Assembly (NCBI GenBank): GCA_016868955.1
Contig: VGFF01000034.1
Coordinates: 1-18,492 of the forward strand
Source: Armatimonadota bacterium
GTDB lineage: Bacteria; Sysuimicrobiota; Sysuimicrobiia; Sysuimicrobiales; VGFF01
DNA length: 18,492 bases
Direction: 5' to 3'
Part shown: one piece after another, positions 1 through 7,524 of the stretch
How positions within the stretch are numbered: position 1 is the first letter of the stretch
How the letters are laid out: every line of letters starts with the position of its first letter
The notes under the pieces: generated by a model
Databases searched by the model: none
What the model saw: only the letters and a program-made list of their open reading frames with translations
Told to the model about the DNA's origin: nothing
Program-made: the position numbers and the translations under genes

Positions 1-1380
1 GCGGTGAACTACAATATGTCCGTCGCGGAAGTGCTGAACTTGTACAGCAAGGACGGCCTCGATCCATGGCTGCTGGAGAGCTGGAGCGCGACACCGCAGG
101 GCGTGTTCACCTGGAAAGTCCGCCGCGGCGTGAAGTTCAGCGACGGCACGCCGCTGACGGCGGAGGCCGTCAAGAATTCGATCGAGTTCCTGCGCGACCC
201 GCGCAACGAATATCCGTACCGCTCGTACTTCGTCGGCAAGACGGACGGCATCGACGTCGTCGACGAGTCGACGCTGCGCGTGCGCAATCGCACGTTCGAC
301 GTCGAGTTCATGGACCGCATGCCGAACGTCGGCATCCTGGCCCCGGCGTCGCTGCGGCCCGGCGTCGATCTGCGCCGGCAAGCGATCGGGTCGGGCGCGT
401 ACAAGCTGCAGACGTACACGCCTGGCGAGCGCATCGTGATGACGCGTAACGACGCGTACTGGCGGCCGAACGAGCCGTACCTCGATCGCATCGTCTTCCG
501 CGCCATTCCCGACGAGAGCGTGCGCTTGCTCGAGCTCGAGGCCGGCACCGCGCATCTGGCGATCGACATGGGTGCCGCCGACCTGCGCCGCGCGCAGCAG
601 CGCGGCCTGCGCGTCTACCCGCAAGCGCCGGTCGGCTCGATGCTCTTCTACTTCAATCTGCAGAAGATCCGCGAGCGGGCCGTCCGCGAAGCTGTGCAGT
701 ACGCCATCGATCGCGAGGCGATCGTCAAGGCGCTGTACTCGACGCACGGCGACTCGGTTTCCTACAACATCCCGCGGGCGATGAAGTTCTTCCACGATAC
801 GTCGGTGCCGACATACGGCTTCGATCCCGACCGGGCGCGGCGTATCCTCGAGGAGGCTGGCTACCGAGCCGGCGGCGACGGCATCCGCCAGAACGCTTCC
901 GGCCAGCGCCTCGTCTGGGAGATGCCTTCGTCCTCGATCGCGTCGACGATCGCGGCGTCGCAGATGATCGCCGGCATGCTCCGCCGTGTCGGCATCCAAG
1001 CGAACATCCGCATCATGGACTTCCGTACCTACGAGGCGAATGCGATCAACGGCAACTACGACGTCGCGTATTACGAGTGGGCCGGCAGCAGCGCCGACAA
1101 CCCCTGGCACAACACGCTCGTCACGTACTCCCAGTACGCTTGGAAGATTCCGCAGATCAACGACCCGGTCCTGGACCGGCTGCACATCGCGAACCTGACG
1201 ACGCTGGACCGGGACGCGCGCAAGCGCGTGCTGCGCGAGTACTTCACGAACGTGCAGCGCAACGCGTACTACGTGACCATCGGCCACAAGCCGTACGTCT
1301 TCGTGGCGCGGCCCGAGGTCGAGGGCGTCGGATTCTACGGCAACCGGTTGATGTTCAACGGTACCTGGCTGAACCGCTGA
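1..1380 (+). CDS. ABC transporter substrate-binding protein, family 5 (5'-truncated by window)
   Basis: Extracytoplasmic solute-binding protein of the SBP_bac_5 (DppA/OppA/NikA) family, which captures peptides, nickel complexes, opines or similar solutes and hands them to a DppB/DppC permease. The frame is open from base 1, so the true start lies before the window; compared with the second binding protein here (5877-7424), roughly 70 N-terminal residues including the signal peptide are missing. Family hallmarks near the visible N-terminus are 'LDPWLLESWSA', followed by 'VRRGVKFSDGTPLTAEAVKNS', the classical domain I motif. Later comes 'AVREAVQYAIDREAIVKALY', the usual conserved helix, and a C-terminal 'DVAYYEWAGSSADNPW' ligand-region stretch. 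It ends in TGA, 60 bases before a strong terminator. It converges on the transport operon at 1515-7424 and may serve its second permease pair, which has no binding protein of its own; that pairing is inference. Family certain, substrate unknown. Confidence 0.93.
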   Translation, partial: AVNYNMSVAEVLNLYSKDGLDPWLLESWSATPQGVFTWKVRRGVKFSDGTPLTAEAVKNSIEFLRDPRNEYPYRSYFVGKTDGIDVVDESTLRVRNRTFDVEFMDRMPNVGILAPASLRPGVDLRRQAIGSGAYKLQTYTPGERIVMTRNDAYWRPNEPYLDRIVFRAIPDESVRLLELEAGTAHLAIDMGAADLRRAQQRGLRVYPQAPVGSMLFYFNLQKIRERAVREAVQYAIDREAIVKALYSTHGDSVSYNIPRAMKFFHDTSVPTYGFDPDRARRILEEAGYRAGGDGIRQNASGQRLVWEMPSSSIASTIAASQMIAGMLRRVGIQANIRIMDFRTYEANAINGNYDVAYYEWAGSSADNPWHNTLVTYSQYAWKIPQINDPVLDRLHIANLTTLDRDARKRVLREYFTNVQRNAYYVTIGHKPYVFVARPEVEGVGFYGNRLMFNGTWLNR

Positions 1381-1439
1381 CGCGTTCGCCGGCGGATGGC
1401 CGCGCCAGCGCATTGGAGCGAGCGCACGTGAGAAGTGCT

Positions 1440-1469
1440 AAAGGACGCGGCTTTAGCCGCGTCCTTTTT
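1440..1469 (+). terminator. Rho-independent terminator after the binding-protein gene
   Basis: A perfect 13-bp inverted repeat (AAAGGACGCGGCT at 1440-1452, its complement at 1455-1467) is followed on the + strand by a T-rich run (TTTTTCTTTC). It lies 60 bases after the stop of the binding protein and 45 bases beyond the GntR stop on the other strand. The - strand side has only three Ts, so it should work mainly for + strand transcripts, but it probably insulates both convergent units. Confidence 0.9.
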
Positions 1470-1514
1470 CTTTCGTGGATGAATCCGGCCGCGCTCGCGG
1501 CCGGACGTATGTCG

Positions 1515-2189
1515 TTATGACTCGTGTTCGCCGTCGCGCAGGTGCCGCTCGGAGTAGAGCTCGAACGGCCGCCGCTTATGGGCCCGCATCAAGTCCTCAG
1601 CGCGGTCGGCGTCGCGCGCGACGATCGCCGCCAGGATCTGACGGTGCTCCTCGTTGGAGCGCCCCATCCGCTCCGGGTGCTCCGCGAATACCGCCCGTAC
1701 GGTCGCGCGGTCGGAGAGGTACCACATTTCGCGGATGATGCCGATGGAGATCGGCGAGGCGGAATGACCATAGATGCCGAGGTGAAACGCCTGATTCTTC
1801 GCCGCGAACGCGTCGTGATCGAGCAGGACCGCCGCCGCTTCCATCTCGTCGCAAGCGCGCTCGAGGCCGGCGACGATCTCCGGCGGCAGTCCGTGAACGG
1901 CGGCGCGCCGCGTCGCCAAGGGCTCCAGCGCGGCGCAAATCGCGAGCGCCTCTTCGCTCTCGGCCCGGCTCGGCTCGGCGACGACGGCGCCGATGTGCGG
2001 CGTGAACGTGACGAGGCCGTCGGATTGCAGCCGCCGCAGCGTCTCGCGGATCGGAATCTCGCTGACGCCGAGCTCGTCGGCGAGGTGCCGGGCGACGAGG
2101 CGCTGCCCTGGTTGCACTTCGCCGCGCAGGATCCTCTCGCGCACGTGGTGGTACACGGTGTCGGCCTTCGTCGAGAACGTAACGACCAT
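1515..2189 (-). CDS. GntR-family transcriptional regulator, FCD domain (FadR/VanR-like)
   Basis: A 224-residue DNA-binding repressor/activator. Residues about 10-72 form the GntR winged helix-turn-helix: 'YHHVRERILRGEVQPGQRL', then 'HLADELGVSEIPIRETLRRL' and the wing 'GLVTFTPHIGAVV'. Residues about 78-208 form the all-helical FCD ligand domain; His136 (in 'NQAFH'), His182 ('EEHRQIL') and His204 ('RAHKRR') match the metal-binding histidines typical of FCD domains, which bind small carboxylic acids in characterised members. The ATG at 2189-2187 is preceded by a good Shine-Dalgarno (AGAGGGGG) that overlaps the end of the upstream permease gene, 11 bases away. Being last in the transport operon, it most likely senses the imported solute or a breakdown product and controls the locus; this is inference. 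Length is normal for the family and nothing looks broken. Confidence 0.93.
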   Translation of the reverse strand: MVVTFSTKADTVYHHVRERILRGEVQPGQRLVARHLADELGVSEIPIRETLRRLQSDGLVTFTPHIGAVVAEPSRAESEEALAICAALEPLATRRAAVHGLPPEIVAGLERACDEMEAAAVLLDHDAFAAKNQAFHLGIYGHSASPISIGIIREMWYLSDRATVRAVFAEHPERMGRSNEEHRQILAAIVARDADRAEDLMRAHKRRPFELYSERHLRDGEHES

Positions 2190-2200
2190 TCGGGCCCCCT

Positions 2201-3097
2201 CTATACAGGCTTGGATCGCGGATCGATCACGTCGCGAAGCGCATCGCCGAGCAGGTTGAACGCGAGCACCGTCAGGAAGATCGACAACCCCGGGAAGAAG
2301 ACCACGTGCGGCGCCGATTGCACCTGCTGCCGGCCCAGCGCGACCATCAAGCCCCACTCCGGCGCCGGCGGCGCCAGCCCCATGCCGAGGAAGCTCAGCG
2401 TCGCGCCGCCGAGGATCGCCGAGGCCATGCGCAGCGTCGCGTAGACGACGATCGGGCCGAGGATGTTCGGCACGATGTGCCGCAGCAGGATGCGCGCTGT
2501 CGCCGCGCCGACGGCGCGCGCCGCGTCGACGTACTCGAGGTTCTTCGTTGCCAGGACCGATCCGCGCGCCATGCGCGCGAAGATCGGTACGGAGAAAACG
2601 GCGAGCGCGACGATCACGTTCAGCAGACTGCTGCCGAGGACGCTGACGATGAGGATTGCCAGCAGGATGCCCGGAAACGCGAGCAGCACGTCGATGAATC
2701 GCATCAGCAGCTCGTCGGTGACGCCGCCGAAGAATCCGGCCGTCAGGCCGATGCCGACGCCGGCCGTCAAGCCCATGAGGACCGAGAAGAAGCCGACCGC
2801 CAGCGACAGGCGCGCGCCGTGCACGACGCGGCTGTAGATATCCTGGCCGAAGCGGTCGGTGCCGAACCAGTGCTGTCCATCCGGCGGCCGAAACGCGCGC
2901 ATCAGATCCTGCTCGAGCGGGTCGAAGCGCCCCAGCAACGGCGCCGCGACGACGACGAGCGCGAGGAGCACGACGAACATCAACGACAGGAACGTCGCCG
3001 GGTTGCGCAGGCACCGCCGCCAGAACTTGCGCGCCAGGCTCGTCCGCGGCGGCATGCCGGCGGCGGTGGCGGGGCGGGGCGCGCTCGTGACCGTCAT
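2201..3097 (-). CDS. ABC transporter permease, DppC/OppC type (pair 1)
   Basis: Inner-membrane permease subunit of 298 residues for a peptide/nickel-type ABC importer; it pairs with a DppB-type subunit. An OppC_N segment ('FWRRCLRNPATFLSLMF' plus the first membrane helix) occupies residues about 22-60, followed by the diagnostic 'HWFGTDRFGQDIYSRVVHGA', which in DppC proteins precedes the core transmembrane domain. The cytoplasmic EAA-type coupling loop that contacts the ATPase is visible as 'DAARAVGAATARILLRHIVPN'. The C-terminus 'FNLLGDALRDVIDPR' is the standard family ending. The ATG at 3097-3095 overlaps the TGA of the preceding dppB-like gene by four bases (ATGA), so the two are translationally coupled. 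A second DppC-like gene lies upstream at 4115-4924. The solute cannot be told from the permease sequence. Confidence 0.95.
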   Translation of the reverse strand: MTVTSAPRPATAAGMPPRTSLARKFWRRCLRNPATFLSLMFVVLLALVVVAAPLLGRFDPLEQDLMRAFRPPDGQHWFGTDRFGQDIYSRVVHGARLSLAVGFFSVLMGLTAGVGIGLTAGFFGGVTDELLMRFIDVLLAFPGILLAILIVSVLGSSLLNVIVALAVFSVPIFARMARGSVLATKNLEYVDAARAVGAATARILLRHIVPNILGPIVVYATLRMASAILGGATLSFLGMGLAPPAPEWGLMVALGRQQVQSAPHVVFFPGLSIFLTVLAFNLLGDALRDVIDPRSKPV

Positions 3098-4059
3098 GCC
3101 GCGTACCGGATGCGCGGGTCGAGCAGGGCGTACAGCGCATCGACCAACAAGTTGACCGCAACGAACGTCAGCGACACGAGCAGGACGCTCGATTGCACGG
3201 CCGGGAAGTCGCGGTTGAGGACCGACTGCACGAGGTAGCGGCCGACGCCGGGAAACGCGAAGACCGACTCGACGACGATCGCGCCCGACAGCAAGAAGCC
3301 GAACTGCAGCCCCAGCGCCGTCACGATCGGGATCATCGCGTTGCGCAGCGCGTGGCGGTAGATGACCCAGCGCTCGCGCATGCCCTTGGCGCGCGCGGTG
3401 CGCACGTAGTCCTCGCGCAGCACCTCGAGCATTTGCGACCGCGTCAGGCGCACGAGCAGGCCGGCGCCCTGCAGGCCCAGCGTGACCGCGGGCAGGATGA
3501 GGTATCGAAACCCCTCGGCCGAGAACGCCGACGCCGGTCGGCCGGAGGGCGGCAGCCACCCGAATTGGAGCGCGAACACGAGCATCAGCAGCAGACCGAG
3601 AACGAAGGAAGGCATCGACAACCCGGCGAGTGACAACGTCGTCGCGATCGCGTCCAGCCGGGTGTTCGGGCGCGTCGCCGACAAGATGCCGACGCCGACC
3701 CCAATCGCGACCGCGATGATCATCGACGCCACGGCCAGCTCGAGCGTGGCTTGGTACCGCGGCGCCAGCTCGTGGCCGATCGGGTCGCGCGTCACGGCGG
3801 ACGTCCCGAGGTCGAGGCGCGCGAGATTGCCGAAGTAGCGAAGCAGCTGGATGTGAAACGGCTGATCGAGGCCCAGGCGCTTTCGGAGCGCGTTGGCGAG
3901 CTCGTCTCGCTCGGCCTGGTTCGTGCCGACGCTCTCCGGCGGCAGCAGCGCCATGACGGGGTCGCCGGGCGTCAGGTGAAGCGACAAGAAGACCAGGAAC
4001 ACGACCGCAACCGACACGGGAATCGTGAACAAGAGGCGCCTGATCAGGAACTTCCGCAC
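3094..4059 (-). CDS. ABC transporter permease, DppB/OppB type (pair 1)
   Basis: Inner-membrane permease subunit, 321 residues if started at the GTG at 4059. The N-terminus reads 'RKFLIRRLLFTIPVSVAVV', the classic DppB first helix after a positively charged start, followed by 'TPGDPV' at the periplasmic side. The binding-protein-dependent transport domain follows, with the EAA loop 'REDYVRTARAKGMRERWVIY' and 'HALRNAMIPIVTALGLQFG'. It ends '...YALLDPRIRYAA', as DppB proteins usually do. GTG is chosen because it gives exactly the family N-terminus; there is no in-frame ATG nearby and no clear Shine-Dalgarno, but a -10-like TAGAAT stands 8 bases upstream, so the message may be leaderless. The 55-base gap to the preceding dppC-like gene is the only sizeable gap in this gene run, so pair 1 plus gntR could form a separate transcript. 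Confidence 0.94.
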   Translation of the reverse strand: MRKFLIRRLLFTIPVSVAVVFLVFLSLHLTPGDPVMALLPPESVGTNQAERDELANALRKRLGLDQPFHIQLLRYFGNLARLDLGTSAVTRDPIGHELAPRYQATLELAVASMIIAVAIGVGVGILSATRPNTRLDAIATTLSLAGLSMPSFVLGLLLMLVFALQFGWLPPSGRPASAFSAEGFRYLILPAVTLGLQGAGLLVRLTRSQMLEVLREDYVRTARAKGMRERWVIYRHALRNAMIPIVTALGLQFGFLLSGAIVVESVFAFPGVGRYLVQSVLNRDFPAVQSSVLLVSLTFVAVNLLVDALYALLDPRIRYAA

Positions 4060-4067
4060 AATCCGAT

Positions 4068-4073
4068 ATTCTA
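4068..4073 (-). promoter_or_regulatory. Candidate -10 element of a leaderless promoter for the pair-1 permeases
   Basis: On the - strand TAGAAT (5 of 6 to TATAAT) is followed after 8 bases by the GTG of the dppB-like gene. No Shine-Dalgarno is visible in the short leader and no convincing -35 is seen. The arrangement resembles those before the GGT-like gene at 9846 and the exonuclease gene at 17123. Evidence is sequence pattern only. Confidence 0.3.
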
Positions 4074-4114
4074 TAGACGCCTGAGTTCTCCCGCCGCCGG
4101 GTGCGCGGTAGCCG

Positions 4115-4924
4115 TTATCGCCGCGGATCGAGCCGATCGCGAATGCCGTCCCCCAGGAGGTTCCAGCCGAGGACCGCCGCGGCGATCGCCACACCCGGCC
4201 AGATGCCCAGCCAAGGCGCGACGAACAGCACCTCGCGGGCTTCTTGGAGCATCCAGCCCCAGCTCGGCGTCGGCGGCTGCGCGCCGAGCCCAAGGTAGCT
4301 CAACGACGCCTCCGTGAGCACGGCGCCCGAGAACGCGACCGTCGCCTGAATCCACAACAGCCCTAACGTATTCGGCAGGATGTGCCGCCCGAGAATCCGC
4401 GCATCGGTCGCGCCCAGCGCCCGCGCCGCGATTGTGAACTCCTGATCACGCAGCCGGAGCGCCTGTCCGCGCGCCACGCGCGCGAAGACGGGGACGAGCA
4501 CGACGCCGATCGCGCCCATCGCCTGGATGTGGCCGGGACCGAGCGCGGCGACGGTGAGGATCGCGAGCAGGAGCGCCGGAAATGCCATGAGGCCGTCGAC
4601 GAGCCGCATGAGCGCCAGGTCGACCCAGCCGCCGAACTGCCCGGCGACGAGCCCCAACGGTGCGCCGATGCCTGCGCCGATCACGACCGCGACGACGCCG
4701 ACGACGAGCCCGACACGCCCGCCGTGCAGGACCCTCGTCCAGACGTCGCGGCCGAGCGCATCCGTGCCGAGCGGGTGTGCGGCGCTCGGCGGCGCCAGCC
4801 GTCCGCCGGGATTCACCGCGGTGGGATCGTACGGTGCCAGCCACGGCGCCAGCAACGCCAGCAACGTGATCGCGGCGACGATCGCGCCGCCGATGGCCAA
4901 GGGAAGATTGCGCCGCGGACCCAC
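4115..4924 (-). CDS. ABC transporter permease, DppC/OppC type (pair 2)
   Basis: Permease subunit of 269 residues from a GTG start at 4924, five bases after the stop of its DppB-type partner. Its first helix is 'LAIGGAIVAAITLLALLAPW'; then comes the DppC hallmark 'HPLGTDALGRDVWTRVLHGG'. The transport domain carries the EAA loop 'IAARALGATDARILGRHILPN', then 'LTEASLSYLGLGAQPPTPSW', which is standard for the subfamily, and it ends 'WNLLGDGIRDRLDPRR'. It is about 30 residues shorter at the N-terminus than the other DppC here and lacks most of the OppC_N tail, which is within family range. An in-frame CTG at 4933 is an alternative start. It differs clearly from the pair-1 DppC, so the two pairs look like distinct transporters placed in tandem rather than a recent duplication. 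Confidence 0.94.
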   Translation of the reverse strand: MGPRRNLPLAIGGAIVAAITLLALLAPWLAPYDPTAVNPGGRLAPPSAAHPLGTDALGRDVWTRVLHGGRVGLVVGVVAVVIGAGIGAPLGLVAGQFGGWVDLALMRLVDGLMAFPALLLAILTVAALGPGHIQAMGAIGVVLVPVFARVARGQALRLRDQEFTIAARALGATDARILGRHILPNTLGLLWIQATVAFSGAVLTEASLSYLGLGAQPPTPSWGWMLQEAREVLFVAPWLGIWPGVAIAAAVLGWNLLGDGIRDRLDPRR

Positions 4925-4929
4925 GATCG

Positions 4930-5880
4930 TCAGGCCGCGTATTGAATGCGCGGATCGAGCCGCGTGTAGAGGACGTCGACGAGGACGTTGACGCCGGCGA
5001 ACAGCAGCGCGATGACGACGACGGCGCCTTGCACGAGCGCCAGATCGCGGGCGTAGATGCCCTGCAGCAACAAACGGCCCAATCCCGGGATGCCGAAAAC
5101 CTGCTCGACGATGATCGCGCCGCCGAGCAGGTAGCCGAGCTGCAGGCCGCCGACCGTCAGCACCGGGATCGCGGCGTTGCGGAGGACGTGCCGCCGCAGG
5201 ATCGCGCGATCGCCGACGCCCTTGCCGCGCGCCGTCCGCACGTAGTCGCGGCCCATCTCCTCGAGCAGCGACGCGCGCACGAGCCGCGTCAGGACCGCGC
5301 CGCGCTCGACGCCGATCACCAGCGTCGGCAACGCGAGGTGCCTCGCCCAGGCCCACGGATCGCGCACGAGCGCCGCGTAGCCCTGCAGCGGGAAGATCGG
5401 AAGCGTCGCCGCGAACCCGATGAGCAGCAGGATGCCCAACCAGAAGTTCGGCACCGCGAGCCCGACCTGGGACGCGACGAGCACCGACGCGTCGACGATC
5501 GATCCGGCGCGGCGCGCCGACCACGATCCGAGCGCGATGCCCATCGCGGTCGCGACGGCCATCGAAGCGAACGCCAACGATAACGTGGCCGGCAGCCTTG
5601 CCGCGACGAGCTCGGCCACGGGGGCGCGCAGCGACGACGAGATCCCCAAGTCGCCGCGGCCGAGCGCCGCGAGCCAGTCGAGGTAACGCACGACGATGGG
5701 CCGATCCAAGCCGTACAGTGCCCGCAGACGGGCCACGTCCTCGGCGCGCGCGTCCACGCCGGCGAGCATGACCGCGAGATCGCCGGGGACGACGTTCAGC
5801 GCGACGAATGTCAAAGTGGCGACCACGAGAATCGTGGGCGCCACCAGGACGATCCGACGTGCGATGTATCGACCGGTTAT
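4930..5880 (-). CDS. ABC transporter permease, DppB/OppB type (pair 2)
   Basis: DppB-type inner-membrane permease of about 316 residues. After the charged 'RYIARRIVLVAPTILVV' first helix come 'NVVPGDLAV', the transport domain, the EAA loop 'GRDYVRTARGKGVGDRAILR' followed by 'RHVLRNAAIPVLTVGGLQLG', and the usual ending 'LDPRIQYAA'. The start is a problem: homology requires translation from around 5880, where the codon is ATA overlapping the stop of the binding-protein gene as ATAA, in the place where ATGA is usual. There is no in-frame ATG, GTG or TTG close by upstream, and the next candidate, GTG at 5844, would delete the charged N-terminus and part of the first helix. Either a rare ATA start is used, or the sequence has a G-to-A change. 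It is directly coupled to its binding protein and to the dppC-like gene downstream. Confidence 0.92.
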   Translation of the reverse strand: MTGRYIARRIVLVAPTILVVATLTFVALNVVPGDLAVMLAGVDARAEDVARLRALYGLDRPIVVRYLDWLAALGRGDLGISSSLRAPVAELVAARLPATLSLAFASMAVATAMGIALGSWSARRAGSIVDASVLVASQVGLAVPNFWLGILLLIGFAATLPIFPLQGYAALVRDPWAWARHLALPTLVIGVERGAVLTRLVRASLLEEMGRDYVRTARGKGVGDRAILRRHVLRNAAIPVLTVGGLQLGYLLGGAIIVEQVFGIPGLGRLLLQGIYARDLALVQGAVVVIALLFAGVNVLVDVLYTRLDPRIQYAA

Positions 5881-7424
5881 TTCGTCGTGCTCCGGAAGTC
5901 GTACGTGTCGATCGCGTAGAGCTGGCGGAAGTTGCGCACATTCGCGCGCGTGCCGGCGTACAGCACCGGCGTTCCCAAGACCAAGAGCATCGCGTCGTCG
6001 GTCATCTGCCGCAGGATCTGATCGTAGATCCGCTTGCGAAGATCCGGGCGCGCCGTGATCCGCCCCGCGCCGAGCAGGTCGATGACGCGTTGGTTCTGAT
6101 AGCGCACGTAGTTCGTCGTCGGCTCGCCGTAGCCGTTGAGGCGGCTGTCTGGATCGAGGCGGCCCGTGTGGCCGATGACCGTCAGATCGAATTCGCCGCC
6201 GCGAAACACGTTCGACAGCCAGAACCCCCACTCGACGACGCGCGGGCGCGCCGTGATACCGCTGCGCGCGAGCATTGCCTGCACGAGCTGCCCGGCCTGG
6301 ATGTGCTGGTTGAAGATCTGCGGCAGCGGCAGGTCCACCGTAATACCGCGCGCGTGGCCGGCCTCGGCCAGCAGCTGCCGGGCGCGATCGGGGTTGTACG
6401 GGTAGGGGTCGGGGATCTCGAGGAAGTACGGGCTCGTCACGTCCATGAACACGTGGCCGGGAACCGAGTCCTCGCCGTAGGACGTTTTCAGCACCTCTCG
6501 GCGATCGATCGAGTGCCAGATCGCGCGCCGCACGCGCACGTCTTGCAGCGGTCCACGGCTGTTGTTGATCGACACGACGTTGACGAGGCTCGTGACCTGC
6601 TTCAGCACGACGACGTTCGAATTCTGCCGGACGCGCGCGACGTCAGTCGCCGGCACGGTATCGATCGCGTCGAACTCGCCGGACAACAATCCGGCGACGC
6701 GAACCGCCGGATCCGCGACGAACCGGATCGTAACCTCGCGCAGCCGCGGCGCCCCGCGTTGGAAGTAGTCTCCGAAGCGCTGGAAGCGGATGAACGAGTC
6801 GCGCTGCCACTCCGCGACGGTGAACGGCCCCGTGCCGACGGGCCGCGTCCCGAAGTCGTGACGGCGGCCGATCAAATCGGCGGGCAGGATCGCGCCCCAG
6901 CCTTGCCCGAGGTTCGCGAGAAACGGCGAGAATCGCTCCGACAGCGTGAACCGGACGGTAAGTGGATCGACCGCGTCGACGCTTTTGATCGTCGCGTAGT
7001 CGGACCGGCGCGGCGACCGGGTCGCGGAGTCGAGGATCCGCTCGAACGTCGCCTTGACGTCTCCGGCGTCCAAGATCTTGCCATGATGGAACTTCACACC
7101 GGCTCTTAACCGAAACGTGTACGTCAGTCCGTCGTTGGAGACCGTCCACGATTCGGCGAGCGCCGGAGTGATCCGGCCTTGGTCGTCAGGCTCCACGAGC
7201 GTGTCGTACAAACTCTTGTTCGCCTGGAACGACGGCGTCGCGACGGTCATCTGCGGATCTAGGGTATCGGGCCCGCCTTGGAGGGCGAAGACGAAGCGGT
7301 CAGCCGGCGCGGGCGCGGCCGGTGCGCCGGTCGGCGCGCCGGCCGCGAGCAAGGCCAGCGCGAGGGCGGCGGTCCCCAAGCGGCGTCCCCATAGCGGCGT
7401 CCTGTCAGCCCTGGTGTTGTTCAT
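5877..7424 (-). CDS. ABC transporter substrate-binding protein, family 5, with signal peptide
   Basis: A 515-residue extracytoplasmic solute-binding protein of the SBP_bac_5 family, first gene of the - strand transport run. Residues 1 to about 40 form a Sec-type signal peptide (positively charged start, then 'LGTAALALALLAAG', Ala/Pro-rich cleavage region). No lipobox cysteine is present, so it is probably released to the periplasm or cell surface rather than lipid-anchored. The mature part opens 'FALQGGPDTLDPQ' and continues with 'LAESWTVSNDGLTYTFRLR' and 'GVKFHHGKILDAGDV', the family signature; 'VRRAIWHSIDRREVL' is the conserved mid-protein helix. The ATG at 7424-7422 is fixed by a strong Shine-Dalgarno (GAGGAGGT) 6 bases upstream. 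Closest broad relatives handle oligopeptides, opines or nickel; the substrate is not decidable from sequence alone. It should feed at least the pair-2 permease directly behind it. Confidence 0.96.
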   Translation of the reverse strand: MNNTRADRTPLWGRRLGTAALALALLAAGAPTGAPAAPAPADRFVFALQGGPDTLDPQMTVATPSFQANKSLYDTLVEPDDQGRITPALAESWTVSNDGLTYTFRLRAGVKFHHGKILDAGDVKATFERILDSATRSPRRSDYATIKSVDAVDPLTVRFTLSERFSPFLANLGQGWGAILPADLIGRRHDFGTRPVGTGPFTVAEWQRDSFIRFQRFGDYFQRGAPRLREVTIRFVADPAVRVAGLLSGEFDAIDTVPATDVARVRQNSNVVVLKQVTSLVNVVSINNSRGPLQDVRVRRAIWHSIDRREVLKTSYGEDSVPGHVFMDVTSPYFLEIPDPYPYNPDRARQLLAEAGHARGITVDLPLPQIFNQHIQAGQLVQAMLARSGITARPRVVEWGFWLSNVFRGGEFDLTVIGHTGRLDPDSRLNGYGEPTTNYVRYQNQRVIDLLGAGRITARPDLRKRIYDQILRQMTDDAMLLVLGTPVLYAGTRANVRNFRQLYAIDTYDFRSTTK

Positions 7425-7430
7425 GCGGCA

Positions 7431-7438
7431 ACCTCCTC
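7431..7438 (-). promoter_or_regulatory. Strong ribosome binding site of the binding-protein gene
   Basis: GAGGAGGT on the - strand, six bases before the ATG at 7424, is close to a perfect anti-Shine-Dalgarno match and fixes the start codon of the signal-peptide-bearing binding protein. Confidence 0.8.
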
Positions 7439-7484
7439 GATCAATGGCACAAGCAACGGCGCGTGCCCACGGAAGATCGGGATC

Positions 7485-7513
7485 ATTGTCAGGCTCCGTG
7501 AACTAGCCGTGAA
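7485..7513 (-). promoter_or_regulatory. Candidate sigma-70-type promoter of the transport operon
   Basis: Reading the - strand, TTCACG (7513-7508) and GACAAT (7490-7485) are separated by 17 bases, each matching 4 of 6 positions of the -35 and -10 consensus. Initiation would fall near 7478, giving a leader of about 54 bases ending in the strong Shine-Dalgarno. Position and spacing are right, but matches of this quality also arise by chance. Confidence 0.35.
7496..7513. repeat. Direct repeat CCGTGAA-CTAG-CCGTGAA, possible operator
   Basis: Two perfect copies of CCGTGAA (7496-7502 and 7507-7513) are 11 bp apart, about one helical turn, separated by the palindrome CTAG. They sit in the divergent intergenic region and overlap the candidate -35 of the transport operon. 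A regulator binding two sites on one DNA face is a reasonable reading, but GntR operators are more often inverted repeats, so the cognate protein is unknown. Confidence 0.4.
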
Positions 7514-7524
7514 GGTCGTCCGGG

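Noticed and set aside
1515..3161. A 548-codon - strand open frame that extends the GntR gene far upstream
   Set aside because: Only the last 224 residues resemble a protein family; the rest is an Arg/Ala-rich shadow of the DppC-like gene in another frame, and a Shine-Dalgarno sits before the ATG at 2189.
5808..7109. A 433-codon + strand open frame antisense to the binding-protein gene
   Set aside because: Its composition is Arg/Asp/Val-rich with no domain, typical of an antisense shadow in GC-rich DNA, while the opposite strand encodes a textbook family-5 binding protein.
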